From positions 310,292 to 374,291 of the forward strand of contig NZ_CP022163.1 of NCBI RefSeq assembly GCF_002305855.1: DNA of 64,000 nt. The letters are read 5' to 3'. Under the pieces are notes generated by a model. That model was not told where the DNA came from and made no database searches. It worked only from the letters and a program-made list of their open reading frames with translations. Origin of the DNA: Melittangium boletus DSM 14713 (GTDB lineage: Bacteria; Myxococcota; Myxococcia; Myxococcales; Myxococcaceae). The position numbers were made by a program, and so were the translations under genes. Below, in pieces: positions 15,874 to 24,686 of the stretch (positions are counted from its first letter, which is position 1; each line of letters begins with the position of its first letter).

Positions 15874-17919
15874 GTGACTCCTACGAAGGCATTCCCGCTC
15901 CTGGTCGGATGCGTGTTGCTCGCGGGATGCGCCATGGGGCCTCCGCTCGGGAGTCTGCTCGCCGGACCGCAGCCGTCGGCGGCATCGTTGGTCCAGAGGA
16001 AGTCCGTAGGGGGAGCGGGAGGATTTCCTCCACGAGAAGACGCCTGTGGAGGCACGGCCGCGTTGGAGGGCTGGCCGGACCTGGCCTCGCGCGACACCGA
16101 GGCATTGCTGGCGCCCTGGCTGAGGTGTCCCTCGCCCGCGGACTACGTCGCCCTGCAACGGCGGGTGGACATGCCCCGGCTGGTGGAAGCGTTGGATGAC
16201 TGGGGCGCGGTACGCCTGGGAGCGCTGGGACCCGTGCGTGAGGACGCCGCCGAAGTCCTCCAGCGCAAACGCGCCGCCTTCCTGCTCACCGCCACGGAGC
16301 GCTACGGCCCGGTGCACGCGGAGGTGTTCGCCCTCTTCGTGCTGCACTCGGCCCATGACGACGAGGTGGACGCGCTGTTGCGTCTGCTGGCGAGGGACAA
16401 GCGGTTGGGGCAGACGCTGGCGCTCATGCCCACGGTGCGCGAGGAACTGGAGGCGCGAGGCCTGCCACTCTCGGCCTACCCCGAGCGGGACGCACGGGCC
16501 GGTGACGTGTCGAGGGGCTTGGCGCACGCTGCCCGGGACTTTCTCTCCACCATTCCGGTGAACGACGGCCTGCGCTACGTGGAATTGTCCACGCGGTGGG
16601 CGCAGTTGCCCGCGCCCTACCGAGAGGCCGCGCACGAGGTGGATCGAGCGTTGGCGCTGCGGCACTTCGCCCCGGGCAGCGTGGTGGTGGGCAGCTTCGA
16701 CGCGGTGACATTCGGAGTGCCGCTGGGCTTCTACTACCTGGCGGCGGGGACGGGACAAGGCCTCGCCTCGTTGACCCGAGGCCAGTATGAGCAGGCCACG
16801 CGGGAGTTGGCGCCCGCGGCCCTGGCGATGACGCTGTACGCGGGGGGCCGGGGGGTACGCGCCCTGGGCGAACTCGGGGTGCCTCACCTGGACTCACTCC
16901 AGGCACTGGGGCGGCAGTGGGAGACCCTCCTGGGCGGGGACGGAGTGAGGGCATTGCTCGAGGAGATTCGCGCCCATCGGGAGGCGGGCTACTTCGTGGC
17001 CGAGGGAGGCATGGAGGCGGCGCTGGCCCTGCGTGAAGCCCGAGGGAACGTGGCCAGGGCCCAGGCATGGCTGTCCCAGGAAAAACCCCAGCGCGCGGGC
17101 CCCTCGGTGGTGAAGGGCTTGGGGAGAGAACCCGCGAGTCTGGCCTCGTTGGTGGATGAGGGGGCGGGGCTCACCCACGAGGTGGTGGAGGCGCGCCTGG
17201 CCCTGGTGGAGCGAGAGGCCACGGGCCCGCGCTTGCCCCGGGACGTGGCGGTGTTGGAGCGGCAGCGGCCCGCCCAGGATGCGCCTCCACCGGGAGCCGA
17301 GGGCAACCCGCGTTGGGGCGAGTACGTCGCCTACCGGGAGAAGCGTTTGGGGGAACTCAAGCAAGGGATGACCGTCGAGGGTCCCCTGCGCTGGGACGCC
17401 TACGAGGCGATGCGAGGGTGGTTCGCCCGGGGGATGGACTTCGAGCGCCGCATGGTGGAGTTGCTGCGGGCCGATGCGGCCCTGCCCCAGGCCGAGCGCA
17501 TTTACCTCGGGGACTTCCATCAACCGCGCATCGAGCGGTCCGTGGGGGTGTGGAAGCCCGGCAGTGGCCTGCGCTTCGCGGATGTGCTTGTCGTGGAAGA
17601 GCGCCCTTCGCGTGGCCAGATCCCTCGTGTGGAGACGTTCAGCTTCAAGAGCCGCGACTTCTCGAGGTTGAAAGGCAATGCCGTGGAAACACAGATGAAG
17701 GCGGACGCGAGAGAAGCGTTGGGATATTACGGCGAGGTGCTGGATATTCGTCGGCCCTCTCTCCAACCCCTTCTCCTCGATGGCAGCGAGGTGCCAGTTT
17801 CGAGGGTCCATCTCATCTACGAGAGTAGCGCACTCATGCTCGAGAAGATGGACAAGGTGGAGGCCGCCATGCAGGCGACCAAGATCGCGCATCCGGGAGT
17901 GGAGGTGCTGTTCCAATGA
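15874..17919 (+). CDS. Large lipoprotein, probable polymorphic toxin with nuclease-like C-terminus
   Basis: A 681-residue lipoprotein (lipobox LLAGC, Cys19; GTG start). The middle region (about 265-330) is hydrophobic and Gly/Ala-rich (VVVGSFDAVTFGVPLGFYYL, LAPAALAMTLYAGGRG), as in myxobacterial lipoprotein toxins. The C-terminal ~190 residues have a restriction-endonuclease-like pattern: Asp570 in LRFADVLVVEE, then Glu587 and Lys592 in VETFSFKSRDFS; the (D/E)xK motif is not canonical. The stop overlaps the next start as ATGA, the usual toxin-immunity arrangement. I infer a SitA-like, contact-delivered toxin; the catalytic class is uncertain. It is unlikely to be part of the metal operon despite the ten-base gap. 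Confidence 0.65.
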   Translation: MTPTKAFPLLVGCVLLAGCAMGPPLGSLLAGPQPSAASLVQRKSVGGAGGFPPREDACGGTAALEGWPDLASRDTEALLAPWLRCPSPADYVALQRRVDMPRLVEALDDWGAVRLGALGPVREDAAEVLQRKRAAFLLTATERYGPVHAEVFALFVLHSAHDDEVDALLRLLARDKRLGQTLALMPTVREELEARGLPLSAYPERDARAGDVSRGLAHAARDFLSTIPVNDGLRYVELSTRWAQLPAPYREAAHEVDRALALRHFAPGSVVVGSFDAVTFGVPLGFYYLAAGTGQGLASLTRGQYEQATRELAPAALAMTLYAGGRGVRALGELGVPHLDSLQALGRQWETLLGGDGVRALLEEIRAHREAGYFVAEGGMEAALALREARGNVARAQAWLSQEKPQRAGPSVVKGLGREPASLASLVDEGAGLTHEVVEARLALVEREATGPRLPRDVAVLERQRPAQDAPPPGAEGNPRWGEYVAYREKRLGELKQGMTVEGPLRWDAYEAMRGWFARGMDFERRMVELLRADAALPQAERIYLGDFHQPRIERSVGVWKPGSGLRFADVLVVEERPSRGQIPRVETFSFKSRDFSRLKGNAVETQMKADAREALGYYGEVLDIRRPSLQPLLLDGSEVPVSRVHLIYESSALMLEKMDKVEAAMQATKIAHPGVEVLFQ

Positions 17920-19256
17920 ATGTGCTTGAGTTTCACGATTTGAAGGCAGAGGACAATCTACTGCTCACCTTCGAGGGTGCCTTCGACGTGCGACCTACAT
18001 TGGAGCGCGAGTTGGAACCCTTTTTTCAGACGCTCGAGGAGTACGCGGGCGGATGGATGCCAGACGTCGTTGAAGGCAAGCGGCGACGCAAATATGCCCG
18101 GGCCGCCATCGGGAAGGCGCTGGAGGAGCAACGCCACGACAGAGGAACAACCATTGGACTCTACCGGACGAAGTGGCCCGCCCTGGACATGTCGCTCCGG
18201 CTCTATTTCCCGACCCTCCCCCCCCAACTGAATACCTTGCTTGAAATAAAGCCGCTCTCTTTCTTCGCGGAGACGGAGCGCTGCCGAAACTTCGTGGACA
18301 TGGTACGCGCATGGGCCTCTCGCTACCCGGTCTCCCATGCCTCGGCCCACAGCCTGGCTGACAGGGCGATGGCGGGCGCGCCCTACTTCGGCTGCGACCC
18401 AAAGACCTTTCGAAGAGACGGATTCGACAAGATCTACGAGGTGTTCTGGCTCAACGTCTTCGGTCCGAAGCTGGTGGCATCCGTCGGCCGCGAGCGCATG
18501 CTCTCCACGCCCGCCCACCGGGTGGAGGAACTCCCCAACGGCTCCATCCTCCTGGTGACGTGGCCCATCGTGGCGGACTTCGCCAGCGCTCAAGCGCGCG
18601 AGGCCCAGGCCCGCGCCTACGCGCACCTCCGGCCAGACCTCGACCTGGCCACCGTGCGGCACACCCTGCGCGAGCGCAGCGCGACACTCGCCCCCGTGGA
18701 GCCCCGCTTCCCCCCGGACGTGGCACCGCTGCTCTCCCGCGTGGTGGACGACGTCGCCATCCATCAGCGCCAGCGCAGGATCGCCGAGTTCAACGATTGG
18801 CGGCCACCCGAGCCCGAGGAATGGCGCCCCGCCAGCGCCGCCCTCCCCTCGGACGTGGAGGATCCGGAGCGGGAGCGAAAGCGTTACGCCTCCCTCGCCG
18901 AGCACCTCGTGGCGCTGTTGCACACGAAGGTGCCCTCGGTCTTCGAGGCAACGCCCGAATCGCTCACGGAGGTCGACTACCAGTTCTGGCACGAGGAATT
19001 CCCGAGGGTCTTCGAGCGCGACAACATCGACGCGCACGCGGTGCCCCCCATTGGCGCCTACCTGGGCGAGGTGCTGGTGCGGCACCTGGGCGGCACGTGG
19101 ATTCCCCGCCAGAAACTCGAAGAGGCCCAGGTGCTCGTGGGCGAGCGCGTCTGGCTCCCCTTCGCGAGGGCCTGGCACTACATGCGCACGTGCCAGTCGT
19201 TGCTGGACTTCTCCCTCACCCAGCTCTACCGCGTCGCCGAGCGGCACCGGGGTTGA
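17916..19256 (+). CDS. Two-domain putative immunity protein of the upstream toxin
   Basis: A 446-residue cytoplasmic protein, no signal peptide. Residues 1-255 resemble Imm52/type VI immunity-like proteins (IYEVFWLNVFGPKLVASVGR, PNGSILLVTWP). A linker follows, then about 315-446 form a second small domain with the signature PPIGAYLGEVLVRHLGGTWI, like DUF3806-type proteins often found beside toxin loci. Translational coupling with the toxin gene (ATGA) supports the immunity role. The gene begins more AT-rich than the surrounding DNA (for example codons AAT, TTT, ATA in the first 120 codons), a sign of transfer. Family names are from memory and moderately sure. Confidence 0.6.
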   Translation: MNVLEFHDLKAEDNLLLTFEGAFDVRPTLERELEPFFQTLEEYAGGWMPDVVEGKRRRKYARAAIGKALEEQRHDRGTTIGLYRTKWPALDMSLRLYFPTLPPQLNTLLEIKPLSFFAETERCRNFVDMVRAWASRYPVSHASAHSLADRAMAGAPYFGCDPKTFRRDGFDKIYEVFWLNVFGPKLVASVGRERMLSTPAHRVEELPNGSILLVTWPIVADFASAQAREAQARAYAHLRPDLDLATVRHTLRERSATLAPVEPRFPPDVAPLLSRVVDDVAIHQRQRRIAEFNDWRPPEPEEWRPASAALPSDVEDPERERKRYASLAEHLVALLHTKVPSVFEATPESLTEVDYQFWHEEFPRVFERDNIDAHAVPPIGAYLGEVLVRHLGGTWIPRQKLEEAQVLVGERVWLPFARAWHYMRTCQSLLDFSLTQLYRVAERHRG

Positions 19257-19268
19257 CCCAGAGGCAGC

Positions 19269-19817
19269 TCAGCGCACCGCCGCGGAGACCTTCTTGAACT
19301 CGGGAGTACCGGCGACGCCGAGCAAGTCGAAGAGCGCGGCCTCCACGGTGACGACCTGGGCGCCCGCGTCCCGGCACATCTCCAGGCCCACGCGCCGGTC
19401 CTCCGGATGGCGCGACAGCACCGCGTCCGCGCAGAGCACCGGCGACAATCCCCGCTCCGACAGGTCGCGCACCGTCTGGTAGACACACACGTGCGTCTCC
19501 ATTCCCACGATCAACACCTGCTCGCGCCCGCCGAGCCGAGCCAGCACGTCCGGCACGCAGGCACTGAACGCCAGCTTCTCCACGGCGGAATAATCGCCCA
19601 GGTGCGTCTTCACCGCCGCGTGCGTGCTCCCCAGTCCCTTGGGGTATTGCTCGGTGACGAAAATGGGCAGCTCCAGCGCCTTCGCTCCCTCGATGGCGGC
19701 GTTGACGCGGCGGAGCATCCGCTCGAGCGCGGGGGCGTCCATGGCGGCGCACAAGCGCTCCTGGATGTCGACGACGAGGAGCGCGGACTGGTCTCTCTTG
19801 AGCCGGAAGGTGGGCAT
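19269..19817 (-). CDS. Isochorismatase-family cysteine hydrolase
   Basis: A 182-residue hydrolase with the Asp-Lys-Cys triad of the family: Asp17 (LLVVDIQE), Lys81 (AVEKLAFSA) and Cys111 (GMETHVCVYQT). The cis-peptide region before Cys is typical. Proteins of this size (YcaC-like) hydrolyse small amides; the substrate is not predictable. GAGGA seven bases before the ATG at 19817 fixes the start; the frame open to 19871 is not used. It converges with the immunity gene at a 12-bp gap. Confidence 0.87.
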   Translation of the reverse strand: MPTFRLKRDQSALLVVDIQERLCAAMDAPALERMLRRVNAAIEGAKALELPIFVTEQYPKGLGSTHAAVKTHLGDYSAVEKLAFSACVPDVLARLGGREQVLIVGMETHVCVYQTVRDLSERGLSPVLCADAVLSRHPEDRRVGLEMCRDAGAQVVTVEAALFDLLGVAGTPEFKKVSAAVR

Positions 19818-19915
19818 GCGACAGTCCTCACCGGACCCGCCTGGATCGTCAAGCATCCCAAGCACGGTCATCTGGGAGATTGACGCCCTCTCAACGCGTG
19901 ACCAAGCTCGCGGGC

Positions 19916-20314
19916 ATGAAGGGACATGCCCGACACCTGATGACCGCGCCCGTGAAGTCCGTCACCCCGGAGACCCCCCTGTCGGAGGTGGCCTTGTTGC
20001 TGGCCGACGCGCACATCGCGGGCGTGCCCGTGACGGATGACGAGCAGGTGGTGGGAATCATCAGCGAGCCCGACATCCTCAACGCCCTGCTGGAGAACCG
20101 GGCCCTGGACACCCCGGCCCGCGAGCTGATGACCTCGCCGGTGCACACGGTGAATGAGTTCGAAACCAGTGACGAGGTGATGGCGCTCTTCCGCAAGCAC
20201 CGCATCCACCACCTGCCCGTGGTGCGAGAGGACAAGCTGCTGGGCATCATCACCCCCGCGGATGTCATCCGCTACCTGGCCCGCGACCTCGACGAGCCGC
20301 CCCGGGTCGGATGA
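19916..20314 (+). CDS. Tandem CBS-domain protein
   Basis: About 132 residues forming one Bateman module: two CBS repeats beginning HLMTAPVKSVTPETPLSEVA and ELMTSPVHTVNEFETSDEV, each ending with a GII(S/T) turn. Such stand-alone proteins bind adenosyl ligands and regulate partners. An upstream TTG at 19880 (with GGGAGA before it) would add 12 residues; the ATG at 19916 is preferred because the CBS fold begins right after it. The stop overlaps the alpha/beta hydrolase start (ATGA). Confidence 0.85.
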   Translation: MKGHARHLMTAPVKSVTPETPLSEVALLLADAHIAGVPVTDDEQVVGIISEPDILNALLENRALDTPARELMTSPVHTVNEFETSDEVMALFRKHRIHHLPVVREDKLLGIITPADVIRYLARDLDEPPRVG

Positions 20315-21171
20315 GCGGCGCGATGACCGAGCCCTTGCGACTGGAGGATCGGGGAGGCCAGGGCCCCGTGCTGCACCTCGCCCACGCCAACGGCTTTCCT
20401 CCGGGGAGCTACCGGCGGCTGATCGACGGCCTCGCGTCCCGCACGCACGTCTACACCCTGGAGAGCCGCTGCCTGGTGCCCGGGGCGAACCCCCTGTCGA
20501 TGCGGCACTGGGACGACATGGCCGACGATCTGGTGCACGCCCTGCGCGCCCGGGGCCTCACGCGCGTGGTGGGCGTGGGGCACAGCATGGGCGGCGTGGC
20601 CACGCTGATCGCCGCCGCGAATCATCCGGAGCTCTTCCAGTCCGTGGTGATGTTGGATCCGGTGCTGTTCACGGGCGGGCGGGAGCTGGCCCTCCAGTTG
20701 CTCGGGCTGCTCGGCCTGCGCGGCCGGGTCCCCCCCGCGAGTCTGGCCCGTCGGCGCCGGGAACACTGGGGCTCGCGAGAGGAAGCCGCCGCGAGCTACG
20801 GCAAGAAGGCGCTCTTCCGGGGGTTCGATCCCGCCTGCTTCCAGGACTACCTCGCCCACGGCCTCACCGAGGCCCCTGGCGGAGGAATGAGGCTCACCAT
20901 TCCCACGGCCTGGGAGGCGCGCATCTTCGAGACCTCGCCGCGAGCCATCTGGAAGCGGCTGCGAGACGTGAAGGTGCCGGTGCTGGTGCTGCGCGGAAGC
21001 ACCTCGGACACGCTCACGCCCGAGGCCCTGGAGCGGGTGCGGCGCACGCGGCCCGGCATCCAGACCGAGGAGGTGCCGGGGGGCCACCTCTTCCCACTGG
21101 AGAAGCCCGAGGAATGCGCGCGGCGCATCCTCGCGTTCACCGAGTCGGTGGGCACCCGGACCGCGGCCTGA
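20311..21171 (+). CDS. Alpha/beta hydrolase
   Basis: A 286-residue hydrolase with oxyanion-hole motif HANGFPPGSY, nucleophile Ser92 in GVGHSMGG, acid Asp233 (GSTSDTL) and His259 (VPGGHLFPL), a full catalytic triad. No signal peptide. Translationally coupled to the CBS gene by a four-base overlap. Substrate unknown; an esterase or haloperoxidase-like fold is consistent. Confidence 0.88.
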   Translation: MSGAMTEPLRLEDRGGQGPVLHLAHANGFPPGSYRRLIDGLASRTHVYTLESRCLVPGANPLSMRHWDDMADDLVHALRARGLTRVVGVGHSMGGVATLIAAANHPELFQSVVMLDPVLFTGGRELALQLLGLLGLRGRVPPASLARRRREHWGSREEAAASYGKKALFRGFDPACFQDYLAHGLTEAPGGGMRLTIPTAWEARIFETSPRAIWKRLRDVKVPVLVLRGSTSDTLTPEALERVRRTRPGIQTEEVPGGHLFPLEKPEECARRILAFTESVGTRTAA

Positions 21172-21180
21172 GCGCGGGGC

Positions 21181-22875
21181 TCACGCCGGGACGTTTTCCT
21201 CGAAGCGGAGCAGGCGCAGGGGGTTGGGCCGCTGGGGGCCCGCGCGGAAGGCCTGGGCGCGCTGGACCTCGGGCAGGTGGGCATCCGCGTCCCGCCAACA
21301 CTCCAGGCACGAGGCGAACGCCGCGGCGGCCTCGGAGGCCGCGCCCCGGGCGAGGTGGACCTCGGCGAGGTGGAGCCAGGCGTGGCCACTGCCGGGCCTC
21401 GCCTGGACGAGGGCGTCGGCCAGCTCCAGCGCCTTGTCCTCGCGGCCGAAGCGCAGACGGATCCTCGACAACGTCTCACGGGCCGGGCGGGAAAAGGCCG
21501 GAGGACCCGCCGTGCGCAGGCGGCGCTCCAGGCGGATGGCCCGGGTGAGCGTGGCCTCCGCGCGGGCCGGGTCTCCCTGCTTCGCCTCCCATGCGCCACG
21601 CAGCTCGCACGCGGCCAGCTCCACGACCCGGGCGACATCCCGGGGGCAGAGCAGACGGCCGTCACCCCGTGTCTCCTCGGACAGCGGAGGGTGGAGCGCA
21701 TCGAGCGCCGTGCAGATCCGCTCGACCTCGGAGCACTGGCCGACCTCCAGGGCGCGCAGGCCCCGGGCATACAGCTCCATGCCGGAGAGCAGCACGCGCT
21801 CCGAGGGGCGGGCCTCGGCGGAGAGCTCGACGCGCAGCTCCGCCGCGGCGCGCAGGAAACCAAAGCGCAGGTGCAGTCCGGACAGGGCTCCCGCGGCGAA
21901 CACGAGCGCCTGCTCCACCCGGGGTGACGCCTCCTCCGCACGGGCACGCAGGCGGCGAGCCCAGGCCTGGGCCTCGCCATACCGCCCCGAGTCGGCACAC
22001 GCCTGGATGAGCAGCCTCAGGGCCACGCCCGCCACGGGCGCCGCGGAGCCGGGCAGCGACTCGCGCTCGCGCCAGGCGTCCTCCACGGCCACGGCCTCCT
22101 CGAGCACTTCCCGGGCCTCCCGGGCATGGCCGGTGCGCAGGAACAACCGGCCCGCGGCGAGCAGGGCCGGCGCGGCCTGTGGCGCCAGCACGCGCAACCG
22201 GCGGGCACTCTCCAGGGCTTCCTCGGGCCGGGCGCTCTCCTCGCGCAGGCGCACCCAGGCCAGGTGCACGCCCTCATGCTCCGGGTGCGTGCGCAGCAAC
22301 TCGCGCACCAGCACCTGGGCATAGGACTGGCCGGGCGCGGGACGGCCATCCGCCTCGTATCCGTCCGCGAGCAGTCCCGCGAGCAACAACCGGGCCTCGG
22401 CGTCCTCGGGGAAGCGCTCGATGAGGCCTTCCATCTCGCGCACGAAGCCGTGACGGCCATTGGCGGGGCCCTTGTTGGCCAGGAAGGTGGCCGCGACGAT
22501 GTAGCGCTGCTCCGCGTCCGTCACGCCCTCGCTGAGCGCGAGCGCCTTGTAGATGGACTCCGCCCGGGCGGCCGCGCAGCGCGCCCCGGCGCCCCGCGTC
22601 AGGGCCAGGCCCCACCACGCCATGGCGAGCTGGGGATCCCTCCGAGCCGCCTCCGCGAAGGCCCGCCGCGCCTCGCCACGCCAGCCCAGGTGCAGCAGCC
22701 GCAGGCCCTGATCGAACCAGGCCTGGGCCAGGGGCACGGAGGTGCTCACCTTCAAGTGGGCGCGTCCCAGTCCCTCGCGCAGCGCGGGGGTGGGCAGCTC
22801 CTGGTCCGGGATTTCGTCCCAGGGAGCGACGGGGAAGAGAAGGGACTCCTCGTTTCGGAGATGTAACGCCAGCAT
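21181..22875 (-). CDS. TPR-repeat protein
   Basis: A 564-residue helical-repeat protein. A clear TPR begins at AQAWFDQGLRLLHLGWRGEA; at least five more weaker repeats follow (for example around residues 230-270 and 500-540). The first 35 residues (MLALHLRNEESLLFPVAPWDEIPD) are not a signal peptide. GAGGAGGACACC directly precedes the ATG at 22875, and the gene starts ten bases after its upstream neighbour ends, so it is the last member of a three-gene minus-strand operon. Function unknown. Confidence 0.75.
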   Translation of the reverse strand: MLALHLRNEESLLFPVAPWDEIPDQELPTPALREGLGRAHLKVSTSVPLAQAWFDQGLRLLHLGWRGEARRAFAEAARRDPQLAMAWWGLALTRGAGARCAAARAESIYKALALSEGVTDAEQRYIVAATFLANKGPANGRHGFVREMEGLIERFPEDAEARLLLAGLLADGYEADGRPAPGQSYAQVLVRELLRTHPEHEGVHLAWVRLREESARPEEALESARRLRVLAPQAAPALLAAGRLFLRTGHAREAREVLEEAVAVEDAWRERESLPGSAAPVAGVALRLLIQACADSGRYGEAQAWARRLRARAEEASPRVEQALVFAAGALSGLHLRFGFLRAAAELRVELSAEARPSERVLLSGMELYARGLRALEVGQCSEVERICTALDALHPPLSEETRGDGRLLCPRDVARVVELAACELRGAWEAKQGDPARAEATLTRAIRLERRLRTAGPPAFSRPARETLSRIRLRFGREDKALELADALVQARPGSGHAWLHLAEVHLARGAASEAAAAFASCLECWRDADAHLPEVQRAQAFRAGPQRPNPLRLLRFEENVPA

Positions 22876-22885
22876 GGTGTCCTCC

Positions 22886-23491
22886 TCACGCCCCGGCGAG
22901 CGGGGCCAATGACGCGTCCACGATGGACCGCTCCAGCGCCTCGACCCGCGCCGCCCACTCCCGCCACGCCGCCGCCAGTCCTTCCACGGGCAGCGACGGC
23001 GCCTTCTTCAGCGCCGCGATGCACTCGCGCCGCCACTCGGGGCCCAATAGCGCCCCCACCCACTCCTCATGGGCGGCCAACCAATCGGCCACGGCCACCA
23101 ACGCGGAGCGCGTGGTGGCGCACTCGTCCGGGGTGGAGGGCAGACGGGGCACGCCGAGGTCCGCCGCGTTGAAGACGGGCCGCGCGAGCCGCCGCTCATC
23201 CACCAGCGCGGGGTTGAAGCCGCAACGCGGCACATAGACGCAGTCACGGCCCCCGCGGCACACCACGCCGAAGCCCCACAACGTGAGGGCCCCTCCCTCT
23301 CCCAGCTCCGCGCTGTAGGCGCTGGTGCCCTGCTGTCCCCGGGGAATGCGCTCGCGGCGCAGGCCCCGGCGCAGGAGCAGATTCTCCGGGTGGAGCACGT
23401 CACGGCCGAGGCACCACATGGAGATGTCGAACAACCGCTCGCCCTGGCGGCGCAACTCATGCGGCAGGGCACAAGGAAGGGAGGAGCCCAT
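22886..23491 (-). CDS. Conserved hypothetical protein
   Basis: 201 residues, no signal peptide or membrane segment. Contains six Cys, including MWCLGRDVLHPENLLL near the N-terminus and VCRGGRDCVYVPRCGFNP in the middle, and a C-terminal helical half. No family is recognised with confidence. GAGG precedes the ATG by five bases; the gene begins seven bases after the basic protein gene ends and is followed by the TPR gene after ten bases, so these three are co-transcribed. Confidence 0.65.
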   Translation of the reverse strand: MGSSLPCALPHELRRQGERLFDISMWCLGRDVLHPENLLLRRGLRRERIPRGQQGTSAYSAELGEGGALTLWGFGVVCRGGRDCVYVPRCGFNPALVDERRLARPVFNAADLGVPRLPSTPDECATTRSALVAVADWLAAHEEWVGALLGPEWRRECIAALKKAPSLPVEGLAAAWREWAARVEALERSIVDASLAPLAGA

Positions 23492-23498
23492 GGTGACC

Positions 23499-23879
23499 TC
23501 AGCTCGCCTTCTTGGCCGTCGCGCCCTTGCTGGCCTTCACCTCGCCGAACAAGGACTGGAACGTCACCTCGGCGCCGCCCTTCTTGCCCACCGCGGCACT
23601 CACCGCGCGCACCAGCTTGCCGCGCACCTTCGGCGACAGGGGCTCGTCCGCGAGGGCCGCGCTCACCTGCTGCTCGCTCACGCCCCGGCCACTCTTGGGC
23701 TTGGCGATGCCCAGCTCGGCGTAGGGCTTGTTCTGCTTCTCCTTGTCACGGCGCTTGTCGGAGCGCTGCTTCGCCAGTTTCCGGTCGGCCTCGGAGCGCG
23801 CCTCCAGCTGGGAGGACAGGCGCACCAGGGTGCGGGGCTCGAGCTTCTGCTCATCCAGGAATTGCTTGAAGGTACCCAT
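23499..23879 (-). CDS. Small basic Lys-rich hypothetical protein
   Basis: 126 residues, strongly basic, with a central charged helix (LEARSEADRKLAKQRSDKRR) and a Lys/Ala-rich tail (KASKGATAKKAS) resembling histone-H1-like or nucleoid-associated tails. No known domain. AGGAG nine bases before the ATG. First gene of the operon with the hypothetical and TPR genes. DNA or RNA binding is only a suggestion from composition. Confidence 0.65.
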   Translation of the reverse strand: MGTFKQFLDEQKLEPRTLVRLSSQLEARSEADRKLAKQRSDKRRDKEKQNKPYAELGIAKPKSGRGVSEQQVSAALADEPLSPKVRGKLVRAVSAAVGKKGGAEVTFQSLFGEVKASKGATAKKAS

Positions 23880-23923
23880 GTCGACTTCTCCTACGGGGGG
23901 GATGTGGGTGGAACCAGGACCGC

Positions 23924-24403
23924 TCAGTGCTCGTGCTCGTGCTCGTGCTCGTGGCCGGACTCCTCGATGACGAGCGAGACCGTGCCGGACGCGGGACCGA
24001 GCGTCAGGGTGTAGGTGCCCACTTCCAGCGGCGCCACGTGGCGGCCCTTGATGTCCGTGCAGGACTCGGAGCTCTTCGCGGACGACTCGAACGCCACGGC
24101 CTGGCCGGAGGCGCTGGTGAGGGTCAGAGGCACATCCGCGTTGAGGAAGAAGACGTAGTCGGCGGCCTCGCTCGCCGCGAACGACACCGAGCCCGCGCTC
24201 CCCGAGGGCAGCGCGATGTCATAGCGCTTGTGGTCGTTGCTCACCGCGGGGGCATTGCCCGCCGTGGTGCTCGCGGTGATGGCCACGCCAGGACCCGCCT
24301 GGAGGTGCTCACACCCCTCGCTGTCCGCGTCCTCGGTGGAACCGCCACAACCCACGAGCAACGCGCTCGACAACAGGCAAGCGGACAGCAGCTTCTTCAT
24401 CAT
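23924..24403 (-). CDS. Lipoprotein with (His-Glu) C-terminal tail
   Basis: 159 residues: signal peptide, lipobox LLVGC (Cys19), then a beta-sandwich-like domain with two further Cys (GCEHL, ESCTDIKGRH) and a terminal run of alternating His and Glu (GHEHEHEHEH). The tail is a strong Zn/Ni/Cu-binding composition, encoded by a hexanucleotide repeat. GGAG nine bases before the first of two adjacent ATG codons. Likely in the periplasm or outer membrane as a metal scavenger or buffer; its neighbour upstream belongs to the His/Cys family seen in the metal operon. Confidence 0.78.
   Translation of the reverse strand: MMKKLLSACLLSSALLVGCGGSTEDADSEGCEHLQAGPGVAITASTTAGNAPAVSNDHKRYDIALPSGSAGSVSFAASEAADYVFFLNADVPLTLTSASGQAVAFESSAKSSESCTDIKGRHVAPLEVGTYTLTLGPASGTVSLVIEESGHEHEHEHEH
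23927..23953. repeat. Hexanucleotide microsatellite encoding the His-Glu tail
   Basis: Four copies of GTGCTC plus GTG on the + strand, immediately before the stop codon of the lipoprotein gene. In-frame unit changes would lengthen or shorten the tail by one His-Glu pair. Confidence 0.85.
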
Positions 24404-24686
24404 GATGGGGAACTCCAGGTGTGTATGTGAACGACGGGAGGTACGACGAAGCCCTCACGTCCCCGTTGCCCGGTGAAGGGAAACGGGACGCGACGTGGGG
24501 AGTGAGGCACGTGCGGCGAGCGCACGGCATCGAGGGCGGACGCGCCAGGGCACGGCCCACACGGTCCCGCGAGCGCCTTGGAAGCGAGGCACGGGCACGC
24601 GATGACCGGACCCGCGAAGGAGCCTTCGCGAGACGGACGGCGTCAGCGATGCGTGAAGAAAGGAGAGGGACGACGCGCGAACGCGC

